Notes under the pieces: generated by a model
Told to the model about the DNA's origin: nothing
The model's database searches: none
Seen by the model: only the letters and a program-made list of their open reading frames with translations
Assembly: GCF_000147715.2 (NCBI RefSeq)
Contig: NC_017934.1
Coordinates: 1,426,001 to 1,490,000, forward strand
Direction of reading: 5' to 3'
Source: Mesotoga prima MesG1.Ag.4.2
GTDB taxonomy: Bacteria > Thermotogota > Thermotogae > Petrotogales > Kosmotogaceae
DNA length: 64,000 bases
Translations under genes and position numbers: made by a program
Part shown: one piece after another, positions 9,044 to 17,458 of the stretch
How the letters are laid out: every line of letters starts with the position of its first letter
Position numbering within the stretch: position 1 is the stretch's first letter

Positions 9044-9063
9044 GGGCGAACGGCCGTTCGCCC
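9044..9063. repeat. Perfect 20-bp palindrome
   Basis: GGGCGAACGG directly followed by its reverse complement CCGTTCGCCC. It sits in the non-coding repeat region, with no T-tract or gene beside it that would make it a terminator. It resembles short GC-rich palindromic elements scattered in many bacterial genomes; that likeness is from memory. Confidence 0.7.
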
Positions 9064-9243
9064 GAAAAAGGTCCTGGTTGGAATTTCTGCCTTTTACGCG
9101 AAAAATGGGACATGAGGAGAATTGTCAGTCCCTATTTTCGCTCTCATCTTCTCGTGAGCGAAGCGAACGTCTCCGACGTGCTCTTTCTCGGTTTTTACAG
9201 CGACCAGCGGGGTTTCGTTCTTAAGCGTTCAGCGGCTCCTAGC

Positions 9244-9337
9244 CCGCGAAGCGGAACTGGCCACCGAAGGTGACTGGCCTCTGCCGGAGGCAGAGACTGG
9301 CCAGGCGGAGCCTGACTGGCCTGCGCAGCAGACTGGC
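9244..9337 (+). repeat. Array of five GNA-triloop mini-hairpins joined by ACTGGCC
   Basis: Five consecutive hairpins: CCGC-GAA-GCGG (9244-9254), CACC-GAA-GGTG (9262-9272), CTCTGCC-GGA-GGCAGAG (9279-9295), CAGGC-GGA-GCCTG (9302-9314) and CTGC-GCA-GCAG (9321-9331). Every loop is GNA closed by C-G. ACTGGC or ACTGGCC follows each hairpin (starts 9256, 9273, 9296, 9315, 9332). Stem sequence and length differ in every unit but always pair, so structure is kept while sequence changes. A seven-T run follows at 9340. GNA loops closed by C-G are known to give unusually stable small DNA hairpins. Confidence 0.85.
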
Positions 9338-9707
9338 ATGTTTTTTTGCAGCCCTAAGACCGCCGACGTTTCATGGCGCATTTCGTCTTATGTTTTATAG
9401 TAGAATCACTTCTGTTCTTTGTCTCGGAGGACGGAGAACCGTTGACGGTGGACCTGATAAGGCCTCCTGCCGAAGGCAGCCTTGAGTCCACTGATGCTCC
9501 TCAGTGCATTGCGTCCCGGCCCGATCTTCGCCGGCATTGCGTCAAATGTTCTAAAAGGGCATCACTTCTGCTCTTGCCAGACCCTAGACTCCACAACCCT
9601 GGTCCCGGTTCTCCCTTCTCCCTTCGTTAATTAGACTGCCTACTTTCATTTACTTAGATGTGCTTTTTCTTTCTTAATGAGTCCACATGATTGTAGTAAG
9701 ATAGTAC

Positions 9708-9719
9708 TGTTTCGAAACA
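9708..9719. promoter_or_regulatory. 12-bp palindrome upstream of the nucleotidase
   Basis: TGTTTCGAAACA, about 107 bases before the nucleotidase start and inside the only plausible promoter region, could be a repressor site. No -35/-10 pair stands out beside it, so this is a weak call. Confidence 0.3.
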
Positions 9720-9825
9720 TTCTTTGGAATCCTCAATTATCTTCAGCATTGGATTCTTACGGTCATGGGTCAATAATTCTATCCGGCGAAAATTGGGCTG
9801 GTCAACTCAAATGGAGGTGGAGCTT

Positions 9826-11616
9826 TTGAACTGGAAGAAAGGAATTCCTGCAGTTGTTATCGTTCTATTTGTTGCTGCGTTAGTCCCTGTAGTGGCATTC
9901 GGAACGGTAACCGTTCACGAACTAGTCGTTCTGGGCACGACTGATCTTCACGGCTATGTAATGCCCTATGATTATCTTACTGTCAAAGAAGTCAGTGATT
10001 ACGGGGCTGCAAAGACCTTCACACTGATAAAGTGGGCAAGGGAAATGTACAACAACACCATCTTGATCGACACGGGAGATGCCATTCAGGGTAGCGTTCT
10101 CGCAGAGCGTGAAGCGAGAATAGATCCAATCAAGATGGGAGATACTCCCTCGATAATCAAAGCCATGAATATCATGGATTATGACGTAGTTGGAATTGGA
10201 AATCACGAATTCAATTTCGGTCTCGAATATCTGGACCTGGCCATTGCTTCCGCTGACTTCCCGATGATCTCGGCAAATCTTTACAACGAAGACACGAAAG
10301 AGCTCAGATATGACCCCTATGTGATATTGGAAAGAGAAGTCGACGGAATTCCAATCAAGATTGGCGTTATAGCCTTTTTACCTCCGGAAATAATGATGTG
10401 GGACAGAGTCCTCCTCGAAGGAAAAGTCTATGCTGAACCTATAGTAGACGCGGCTGCCAAGTATGTGCCCAAACTACGCGAAGAGGGCGTCGATCTGGTG
10501 ATAGTCTCCCTTCACCAGGGAAGCTCAGACGCTGAAGCAATACTCGAAAACGTTGAAGGAATAGACGCCATCATCATGGGTCACAGCCACGGGAAAATTG
10601 CCGACAAAATAGATGGAGTCCCGGTGACAATGGCAGGAAGCTGGGGAAACTCCTTAGGTTTGATACATTTCCATCTTCTGAACATTGATGGAGAGTGGGA
10701 GGTATTTTCTTCATGCCCGCAGTTGTGGCACGTCGACGAAAAAGTCGAGGCTGCTCCGGAGATAGTTGAAGCAGTTAAAGAACAGCACGAAGCCACTATT
10801 GATTACGTAATGGCTCCCGTGGGAACGACAGCTGTACCGATCAAGGGCTATTTCAGCAGGGTAATTGATAATGAAGTCACTCAGCTCGTCAACGAAGCCC
10901 AGCTTTGGTACGTTAAAGAGTATTTCAAGGGCACTGAATATGAGTCTATGCCTCTCCTTTCAGCTGCAGCTCCGTTTAGAACAAATACCAGTGTAGACGC
11001 AGGGGACGTAAGAATTATGAACGCTGCAGATATCTATATATACTCGAACACACTCCATGTTGTGAAGGTGAATGGTCTCGAATTGAAAGGCTGGCTTGAA
11101 AAGAGCGCGGAGAATTTCAATCAGATCGATCCTAACAGCACGGAAGAACAGAATTTGCTCGCAAGGTTCTCTTCATACAACTTCGACGTAATCGAAGGAA
11201 TAGACTATCAGATAGATGTTCGAAACCCCGTAGGTCAGAGAATTGTAAATCTCACTTATGAGGGTGAAGAAGTCGAAGACGACATGGAGTTTCTCGTCGT
11301 GACAAACAACTACCGCGCAGGTGGCGGCGGCTATCATCTGGTCGATGCCGACATCGTCCTCTCCTCAACAGTCGAGAATCGAAGCGTAATCATCGACTAT
11401 ATTATCGAGAAGGGCACTATCAATCCAACACCATCCTTCAACTGGTCAATAGTTCCATTCGAGTCTGCCGGAAAGATCACTTTCTCCTCAAGTGATGAAG
11501 CGGCAACTCTACCGGAAGAACTTGGAATAAAGGGTATAAAGTACATCGGAGACCGACTCTTTGAAGTAGACCTCATAGAGCTTGCAGAGAACGTCCCTCA
11601 GGCGGTTGCCAATTAG
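9826..11616 (+). CDS. Exported 2',3'-cyclic-nucleotide 2'-phosphodiesterase / 5'-nucleotidase family protein
   Basis: TTG at 9826 sits 6 bases after GGAGGTG and gives a clean signal peptide (NWKKGIPAVVIVLFVAALVPVVAFG). The metallophosphatase domain has TTDLHGYV, DTGDAIQGS, GNHEFNFG and GHSHG, the metal and catalytic motifs of the UshA/CpdB family. The C-terminal nucleotidase domain includes NNYRAGGGGYHL. CpdB-like spacing favours release of phosphate from cyclic or 3'-nucleotides outside the cytoplasm for phosphate and nucleoside scavenging. Length is 596 aa, and it is followed by a strong terminator. ATG at 9811 would overlap the SD and is less likely. Confidence 0.88.
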   Translation: MNWKKGIPAVVIVLFVAALVPVVAFGTVTVHELVVLGTTDLHGYVMPYDYLTVKEVSDYGAAKTFTLIKWAREMYNNTILIDTGDAIQGSVLAEREARIDPIKMGDTPSIIKAMNIMDYDVVGIGNHEFNFGLEYLDLAIASADFPMISANLYNEDTKELRYDPYVILEREVDGIPIKIGVIAFLPPEIMMWDRVLLEGKVYAEPIVDAAAKYVPKLREEGVDLVIVSLHQGSSDAEAILENVEGIDAIIMGHSHGKIADKIDGVPVTMAGSWGNSLGLIHFHLLNIDGEWEVFSSCPQLWHVDEKVEAAPEIVEAVKEQHEATIDYVMAPVGTTAVPIKGYFSRVIDNEVTQLVNEAQLWYVKEYFKGTEYESMPLLSAAAPFRTNTSVDAGDVRIMNAADIYIYSNTLHVVKVNGLELKGWLEKSAENFNQIDPNSTEEQNLLARFSSYNFDVIEGIDYQIDVRNPVGQRIVNLTYEGEEVEDDMEFLVVTNNYRAGGGGYHLVDADIVLSSTVENRSVIIDYIIEKGTINPTPSFNWSIVPFESAGKITFSSSDEAATLPEELGIKGIKYIGDRLFEVDLIELAENVPQAVAN

Positions 11617-11632
11617 GCCCTGAATTACTTTA

Positions 11633-11662
11633 AACCGGAGGTCCCAGACCTCCGGTTTTTTT
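11633..11662 (+). terminator. Rho-independent terminator of the nucleotidase gene
   Basis: AACCGGAGGTC, loop CCA, then GACCTCCGGTT and a T run. The perfect 11-bp stem with T-tract lies 16 bases after the stop codon. Confidence 0.93.
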
Positions 11663-11664
11663 GT

Positions 11665-12008
11665 TCTTCAACTACAATCTTTGCCTTCTTGCGGTGGAGA
11701 TTTCGAATCACGTTCCATCAAGCCAGTAATTCTGTTGGTTTTCCTGAAACTACTTAACTGAACAAACAAAACCATCGCTTAAGTGGAATATAGAGATTTT
11801 TACACGTTTTCTCTGCTCCAATACCTCAAAATGAAACGCACAAATTGCAGCCTTCACTTTTCGTCAGGCTTGTGAAAAGATCAGAAGAAGTGAATGAGCA
11901 AAGCAGTTTGAAGGTTCATATGGTCAGAACTTCCCGCTGTCATCATCTACATAGAGGAGTATTTCGGAATCAAATGCAAACCATTAATCAAATGATCTAA
12001 CTCAAGAT
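11665..12008. other. Intergenic stretch without recognisable features
   Basis: AT-rich sequence between the nucleotidase terminator and the 3' end of the DUF4097 gene on the other strand. I see no gene, hairpin with T-tract or repeat in it. Confidence 0.5.
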
Positions 12009-13088
12009 CTAGTCGTCGGACCGTCTGTTTTCTATCATGATGTTGGAATTACTTGTCTTCAGAGTGATGAGGAGGCCGTTGCCGCCATTGAGATTACCCT
12101 TCATACTTGTAGAAGTTGAGCTGGTTACGGCTACCATAAGATCCTTCAAGTTCACACTGCCATTTGTTGTCGATGCGTCAAACTCAGCCTTCAGAGAGTC
12201 ATCTACTAAGAGGTTCACTTGTCCGTTAGTGGTCATTATTTCGAAAACACCTGTTTCGGGCAGAAGGGCGTCGCATAGTATTCTTGCGTTGGAAGTTTTC
12301 AAGTAATTTTCGCTGCCAAAGAGAGTGCTCTCGGTGATTGTGATGGCGCCATTTGTAGTACTTACCGAAAGGTTCAGATCTCCATCTTCGATTGTAACTG
12401 GCGCATTGCTTGTTTCGATCACAAAACTTCCGCTAATTCTTCTTCCGTTGAACGATCCGTTAGTAGATCTAAGTTCCATTGTCCCAGCTGAATCTTCAAC
12501 AAAAATGGGCGCATTGGATGTCTCAAGCGTGACAGCTCCCGAGGCGGAGATCAATTCCAGACCTCCGTTGCTGCTTCTGCCACTTATAGAAGCTGCGATC
12601 GACTTGAAAGTCATTGCACCGTTACTGGTTCTTACTTTTATGTCTTCGAGATGCTTTTTCGGGACACTCAAATATATCGAGGCTCCCTGACCTCTCAGTT
12701 CATTTGTTTTCTGAAGTACGGGAGTAACTATCATCAGTTTCCCTTCTTCAATACTAATAACTGGAGTCGTTTTCTTAAGGTACTTATCTTCAAGGTCTTC
12801 ATTCGAAACCCAAATCGATTGCTCGACAAGTATCTCTATGTAGTCTTTGTCCCAACCTGTCACCGCGACCTTGCCGTTTATCGTTTCAACTTCGATAAAC
12901 TTAGTGTTCTCGGTAATTGTCTCCGTGAAACTTCTGGTGAATTTTATTCCGGTGATCGACCAGTCGGAAGACATACCGAATCTCGCTATTTCGGGACGAA
13001 GGATTACAGCTATACCAATAAGCAGAAGCCCTATTCCAAGCAGTAAACCTGCGACTGCCAAACCCTTGCTTCCACAAGTTCTCATCAT
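12009..13088 (-). CDS. Membrane-anchored DUF4097-type beta-repeat protein
   Basis: The ATG at 13088 follows AGGAGTGG by 4 bases (a second ATG is the next codon). One N-terminal membrane helix (GLAVAGLLLGIGLLLIGIAVIL) is followed by a long run of short beta units with recurring TTNG or TSNA turns (VETINGKVAVTGW, RTSNGAMTF, ETSNAPIFVED, STTNGAITI, TTNGQVNLLV). That is the pattern of DUF4097/DUF4098 putative adhesin-like beta-helix proteins. It is probably anchored in the membrane with the beta domain on one side. No enzymatic motif is visible. It stands alone, divergent from the peptidase gene. Confidence 0.8.
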   Translation of the reverse strand: MMRTCGSKGLAVAGLLLGIGLLLIGIAVILRPEIARFGMSSDWSITGIKFTRSFTETITENTKFIEVETINGKVAVTGWDKDYIEILVEQSIWVSNEDLEDKYLKKTTPVISIEEGKLMIVTPVLQKTNELRGQGASIYLSVPKKHLEDIKVRTSNGAMTFKSIAASISGRSSNGGLELISASGAVTLETSNAPIFVEDSAGTMELRSTNGSFNGRRISGSFVIETSNAPVTIEDGDLNLSVSTTNGAITITESTLFGSENYLKTSNARILCDALLPETGVFEIMTTNGQVNLLVDDSLKAEFDASTTNGSVNLKDLMVAVTSSTSTSMKGNLNGGNGLLITLKTSNSNIMIENRRSDD

Positions 13089-13587
13089 AGAACCACTCCT
13101 AGCCAATGTTCACTCGAAACTACTCTGCAGAATATATCATCCATCAACGCAGATTTCAACTTATCACATAATTTCTCAATCTAAGTTCCCAACTTTTCAT
13201 TCATCCAAGAGCAACTCCAAATCGCATAGTCGCTCTTCGAAAATCCTACAAGGGTTTTTCTGTCAAGGTTTATCGGTAGAAACTTATCATTTCCATTTGA
13301 GCGATCCAACTACCAGTGAATGAACCTGCAAGATGATTCGTAAGCGCGGAGAAAATTATGAATCGTTGAATGTGATCGAAAAAAGCGACAAGGAAAACGA
13401 TCGAGACTTCCCGGAGTGGCTTTTCTTACAGGAGATCCGATTAGTTATCGATCCAAACCTATTTATATTGTATATGTTATATGATTGCACTATAAGGATT
13501 TTTGGTAATCACGCACCTTCAGGCGACTATTCATTTAAAAACCAAAATCAGCGCTTTCTTGATCAATAAGGATTAGGAGGATCAATA
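13089..13587. other. Divergent intergenic region
   Basis: About 500 bases between two divergent genes. The S9 peptidase promoter is inside (13468-13496). A 78-codon open frame at 13333-13569 contains that promoter, has no ribosome site and no familiar sequence, so I treat it as non-coding. No other feature was seen. Confidence 0.55.
13468..13496 (+). promoter_or_regulatory. Sigma-70-type promoter of the S9 peptidase gene
   Basis: -35 TTGTAT (13468-13473), 17-base spacer, -10 TATAAG (13491-13496), giving a leader of about 85 bases before the ATG at 13588. Confidence 0.6.
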
Positions 13588-15381
13588 ATGGCCGAAAAGA
13601 AGTACACAATCGAGGAACTGATGCAAAATGAGACGATTGCATCTTTCGCGGTTTCCGCAGATTCAAGGAAAATTCTCTATTCTTCCGACAAGACTGGCAA
13701 CTACAACGTATTTGAACTAGATCAAGAGAAGGGAAGGCACAGACAGACTACGTCCCTCGATGAGAACGCATTAGTTTCTTTCATTTTCGAGGACGGAAGC
13801 TTCATTTTCGCGATGGATAAGGGTGGAGATGAGCTGCACCATCTCTATCTATTTTCTGATGAAGAGATCAGAGATCTCACCCCTTTCGAAAAAACTAAGT
13901 CAGGATTTCACATGAGTGTGGGTGACAAGGTTTACTACTATTCGAACAGGATTGACAAAAGTAGATTCGATCTTTACCGATTCAATGAAGGTGATTTAAC
14001 AAGCGAGCTGGTCTTCGAAAACAAGGACCTGTTCGAGCTGGGTCCGATTTCCAGTGATGAGAGGTTTATTGCTCTTCGTAAGCTCCGGACTGCAAACGAT
14101 TCGGATATTTATCTTTATAACTTTGTAAACGGGGATATAAAACTTCTCTCCCCCCATCAAAGTGAAGCAAATTTTAAACCTCTCTTCTTCTCAATAGATT
14201 CACTGAAGCTGTACTATGTATCGGATTCGGCCGGAGAGTTCATGACGCTCTGGGAAATGAACATTGAAAGCAGAGTCAGTGAAGAGATCCTTGACTTAGA
14301 ATGGGACATAATTGCAGGAAGGATGTCGGAAGACGGAGAAAACGCTGTGCTTGTACTGAATAGAGATGGTTTTTCCGAACTCCATGTGATCGAAACGAAA
14401 AGCAATTCTCTCAAGATGCCACCTATAAAAACCAGTGGTGTTGTCTATGATCAGTGCTTCAGTAAAGATGGTCAGCTTCTGTATTATCTTTGCGATTCGG
14501 CGACATCATCTCCCAACATCTTTTCGATAAACCTCGAGACAAAGAAGACAAAGAAGCTCACTGATTCAATGAGTCGAAACGTGAACAGCAATGATCTTTC
14601 CGAAGCATCGGTTCTCCGCTTTGTTTCATATGACGGTCTCGAAGTACCAGGTATTTTCTATCCGCCCAAGAACGTACCTGCCGGCGAGAAAGCCCCCGCC
14701 GTTGTGTGGGTCCATGGAGGACCTGGCGGCCAGTCTCTACCGAAATACAGCCCGGAAATCCAATTCATCGCGAATCATGGCTATGCAATCTACGCGGTGA
14801 ATAACAGAGGAAGCTCCGGTTATGGAAAGAGCTTCTTCAGAGCGGCAGATCACAAGCACGGAGAAGCTGATCTGGATGACTGCGTGGAAGCCGCCAGGTT
14901 TCTAGCCACACTTGATTTTATCGATGAAGAAAGAATCGCCATAAATGGAGGGAGCTACGGAGGTTTTATGGTGCTCGCAGCACTGGCTTTTAGGCCGAAG
15001 GAGTTCAAGGCAGGTATAGATCTTTTCGGTGTCTCAAACTGGGTGAGAACACTCAAAGAGGTGCCTGCCTGGTGGAAGGCCATTAAAGATCTACTATACA
15101 CGAAGATTGGAAACCCCTTTGAAGAAGAGGAATACCTCAAGAGCATCTCCCCTCTCTTCCACGCCGAGAGAATTGAAAGGCCACTCCTTGTTCTTCAGGG
15201 TGTAAATGATCCAAGAGTATTGAAAGTGGAGTCGGACGAAATCGTTGAGAGCCTTAAGAAAAACGGTGTTCCAGTTGAATATGTTGTATTTGAGGATGAG
15301 GGACATGGCTTCAAGAAGAAGGTTAATAGAATCAAAGGGGCTAAAGCAATGCTTGCGTTTCTAGATAAATACCTGCGCTAA
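13588..15381 (+). CDS. S9 family serine peptidase (prolyl oligopeptidase/acylaminoacyl peptidase type)
   Basis: The N-terminal half is a beta-propeller-like repeat region (about residues 10-330). The C-terminal alpha/beta-hydrolase domain has the oxyanion-side HGGPGGQ, nucleophile Ser in NGGSYGGFM, Asp in LQGVNDPRV and His in EDEGHGF. The propeller restricts access to short peptides, so the likely role is cytosolic breakdown of oligopeptides; there is no signal peptide. ATG at 13588 follows AGGAGG by 7 bases. It fits the peptide-fermenting profile of the window and appears to be monocistronic. Confidence 0.92.
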   Translation: MAEKKYTIEELMQNETIASFAVSADSRKILYSSDKTGNYNVFELDQEKGRHRQTTSLDENALVSFIFEDGSFIFAMDKGGDELHHLYLFSDEEIRDLTPFEKTKSGFHMSVGDKVYYYSNRIDKSRFDLYRFNEGDLTSELVFENKDLFELGPISSDERFIALRKLRTANDSDIYLYNFVNGDIKLLSPHQSEANFKPLFFSIDSLKLYYVSDSAGEFMTLWEMNIESRVSEEILDLEWDIIAGRMSEDGENAVLVLNRDGFSELHVIETKSNSLKMPPIKTSGVVYDQCFSKDGQLLYYLCDSATSSPNIFSINLETKKTKKLTDSMSRNVNSNDLSEASVLRFVSYDGLEVPGIFYPPKNVPAGEKAPAVVWVHGGPGGQSLPKYSPEIQFIANHGYAIYAVNNRGSSGYGKSFFRAADHKHGEADLDDCVEAARFLATLDFIDEERIAINGGSYGGFMVLAALAFRPKEFKAGIDLFGVSNWVRTLKEVPAWWKAIKDLLYTKIGNPFEEEEYLKSISPLFHAERIERPLLVLQGVNDPRVLKVESDEIVESLKKNGVPVEYVVFEDEGHGFKKKVNRIKGAKAMLAFLDKYLR

Positions 15382-15623
15382 AGAAGATGAACATTAGGAA
15401 CACGGAGCGAGCGGTTCGTTTAACTCAGAATTGTATCTGAAAGAGGGATACAGAGGGTTTCAATTCACCCGCTGAAATGACTGAACAAAAAGGGCGTTTC
15501 TGATGTTTCAGCTATTTCGCTGAAAGACACGTCTCTCTTCGCTATCAACAGTGCAGAACGAAGAAAATTAGTCCGCTCTTTCAACTGATGTTCCGGGCGT
15601 CGAACACAAAGCGATCCGGACCC
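15382..15623. other. Short intergenic region with one clear hairpin
   Basis: Between the peptidase and degV ends. An inverted repeat TTTCAGC (15506-15512), six-base loop, GCTGAAA (15519-15525) could help end transcription, although no T-tract follows. Nothing else is recognised. Confidence 0.4.
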
Positions 15624-16448
15624 TCACAACGCAAGTATTAGTCCACCTTCTCCGGCGTAAGTCGCAATGGCAGGCCCCATCTTTCCAATTATGACTTCAG
15701 AGTCGGGGACACGTTTCCTTATCTCTGAAGAAAAGAATTTCGCATCTTCGAGATTGTTAACATGTGTTATGCCAAAGATCTTCTTACCGGTCTTTGCAGA
15801 TTCCTCGATCAGCTCTATAATTGCCGCTCTGAATCTTTTGTTTCCCCTCACTTTCTTCAGAAGTTTGACCTCCCCATTTACTCCATGCAGGATGATCTTC
15901 ATGTTGAGAATATTGACCACACTTCCCTGGAACTTACTCAGGCGTCCTCCTTTGACGATGTTTTCTACAGTTGCCAGCGGAATGATTATTTTCACATTAT
16001 CTCTGTAGATTCTTAGCGCCGATAAAATGTCTTCAACGGTTGCACCGCTTTTAGCCATTCTCGCCGCAATCAAAACTTGAATTCCATGAGAAATAGACCC
16101 CGCAAGAGAGTCGAAAACAATCGCCTTGCTGCCTGTCATTTCAGCGCCCAAAACCGCCGACTGGTAAGTACCACTTAGCTTGGATGAAATAGTAATACAC
16201 AACGGAGTATCGCCCTTCTTCTGAATCTCTTCGAAGATTCCTGCAAAGTCTGCCGGGGAGGGTTGAGAGGTTTTCGGAAGCTCGTGGGATTTGCTCATTG
16301 ACTGCCAGAATTCCTCCGGAGTTATGTCTATGTCTTCCTTGAACGTTTGATCTTCAACGAAAATGTTCAGGGGAGCAAATGGAATCTCGAACTCCTTTAG
16401 AGTATCGATAGGTAGATCACATGAGCTGTCCGTAACTATTTTGATCAC
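15624..16448 (-). CDS. DegV family fatty-acid-binding protein
   Basis: The protein starts IKIVTDSSCDLP, the DegV N-terminal signature. It contains the typical ITISSKLSGTYQSA segment (head-group/phosphate-binding Ser-rich loop) and the second-domain block VKGGRLSKFQG, and ends TYAGEGGLILAL. Family members bind fatty acids; in Firmicutes the FakB subunits present them to the kinase FakA, which I do not see here. GTG at 16448 lies behind GAGAGGAGGGG, so I prefer it to the longer upstream frame. Length is 274 aa, and it is a single gene. Confidence 0.88.
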   Translation of the reverse strand: MIKIVTDSSCDLPIDTLKEFEIPFAPLNIFVEDQTFKEDIDITPEEFWQSMSKSHELPKTSQPSPADFAGIFEEIQKKGDTPLCITISSKLSGTYQSAVLGAEMTGSKAIVFDSLAGSISHGIQVLIAARMAKSGATVEDILSALRIYRDNVKIIIPLATVENIVKGGRLSKFQGSVVNILNMKIILHGVNGEVKLLKKVRGNKRFRAAIIELIEESAKTGKKIFGITHVNNLEDAKFFSSEIRKRVPDSEVIIGKMGPAIATYAGEGGLILAL

Positions 16449-16587
16449 AGTACCCCTCCTCTCAGATCCGATAATTAAATTATAGGTCATAGAGAGAAAT
16501 ATCCAATGTTTAGTCGGAGTTTTGGAATACTTTTTGATCCCGTTCATTTAACATCGGCCGATCCCTCTATTCCTTGATAATAAATAG

Positions 16588-16614
16588 GAAGAGAGCGGGG
16601 AAACCGCTCTCTTC
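16588..16614. terminator. Strong hairpin between degV and the DUF2202 gene
   Basis: GAAGAGAGCGG, loop GGAAA, CCGCTCTCTTC: a perfect 11-bp stem 21 bases beyond the DUF2202 stop (minus strand). The minus-strand sequence after it is AT-rich (CTATTTATT) but not a clean T run. Confidence 0.65.
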
Positions 16615-16634
16615 TATCTTGGTAAATCGCAACT

Positions 16635-17198
16635 CTATTTCGCAGAAACAATCTCGTTGAATCTATCAACACTCAAGACTTCAGGAGAATAACTTCCCGC
16701 AAGCTTCTCATATTGCCTGAGAAACGCTCTGAGGTGACTCTCCGACCCTCGAAGAAGGTTCTCGTAAACCGTTCTTGTTCTCGAGCCAATCTCTCCTGCA
16801 AGAAGTTCTTCGATGTCGGCAATGTCTATCTCTTCTATCAATAAACCGACCTCAACCGCATCCAGTAGAGACTTGCTACCCTTTTCAATTAGCTCGTCGT
16901 AAAGCTTTTGAAGCTCCGGATCGGTGAATACACCAATGTCGTTTTCACCGACTGGGTCTTCGAGACCAATCTCACCAATCAGTGAAAGGACAGCATCCGT
17001 ATGCTGTTGCTCACTTTCGGCGATGTTCTTGAAGACGTTCACGTTCCAAATTTCGTAAAGCACTGTGTAAACATCACGGGCAAGCTTTTCTTCTTCTCTC
17101 ATGAATACAATTCCATCTTCCTCTGCGGTTAGCCCGCTCGCCAGTGTCATCGTACCGATAATTAGAACCATCAATATTGCTGAAAACAATCTCTTCAT
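16635..17198 (-). CDS. Exported DUF2202 ferritin-like protein
   Basis: The ATG at 17198 is 7 bases after GGAGGT. Residues 1-22 form a signal peptide (KRLFSAILMVLIIGTMTLASG). The mature part has helix signatures of the ferritin-like DUF2202 family: FMREEEKLARDVYTVL, NIAESEQQHTDAVL, IEEIDIADIEELL and LLRGSESHLRAFLRQY. The acidic/His pairs are consistent with a four-helix di-metal site. Function is not established for the family; a metal or redox role outside the cytoplasm is inference. It is monocistronic with a strong hairpin downstream. Confidence 0.85.
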   Translation of the reverse strand: MKRLFSAILMVLIIGTMTLASGLTAEEDGIVFMREEEKLARDVYTVLYEIWNVNVFKNIAESEQQHTDAVLSLIGEIGLEDPVGENDIGVFTDPELQKLYDELIEKGSKSLLDAVEVGLLIEEIDIADIEELLAGEIGSRTRTVYENLLRGSESHLRAFLRQYEKLAGSYSPEVLSVDRFNEIVSAK

Positions 17199-17458
17199 AT
17201 TCAATACCTCCATTATTTGGATCTCGAGGAGATTCTAACCGTCCATTCTTAGAGTTTCCTGAGAATCCTTGCTTATAGTTCGCTTAGAGTCCCGGCCTTA
17301 TGCAGAACTGCCATAGGAATTATCTTGGCCTGGCAGTCAAGACGAAGTGTCATCTTCTCCAAAAGAGAGTGACTGAAGGATTAAGATGGTCTCAATCTTT
17401 CTAGGCGGTCGACCATGGAGGTTAAGGATAGAACCTTTACAAGAGAAAGTCTTTTCAG

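Larger units (their letters stand above)
8207..9825. repeat. Long non-coding region rich in short inverted repeats
   Basis: About 1.6 kb with no convincing gene. The open frames here are short, lack ribosome sites and run through hairpins. The region holds many 3-8 bp stems: GNA-triloop mini-hairpins (near 8317, 8828, 8848, 9167, 9244-9331 and 9467), longer hairpins containing CGAGATC near 8476 and 8590, IR CCCTGAA/TTCAGGG (8972-8994), IR ATCCTGA/TCAGGAT (8732-8757) and a 20-bp palindrome (9044-9063). Several phrases recur, for example CAGCGG followed by a C-T rich stretch near 8540, 8570 and 9230, and CGGGTT about five times in 8883-8944. It looks like an accumulation of diverged palindromic repeats. 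Confidence 0.75.

Noticed and set aside
9244-9337. CRISPR array
   Set aside because: Repeat units of about 7 bases and spacers of 10-17 self-complementary bases do not fit CRISPR repeat and spacer sizes, and no cas genes are present.
8569-9630. Several open frames of 60-90 codons on both strands in the repeat region
   Set aside because: They run through hairpins, lack ribosome sites, resemble no protein family and overlap each other.
12325-13323. Open frames antisense to the DUF4097 gene
   Set aside because: Explained as shadows of a repetitive beta-strand coding sequence on the other strand.
13333-13569. 78-codon open frame upstream of the S9 peptidase
   Set aside because: No ribosome site, contains the likely promoter of the next gene, no recognisable protein features.
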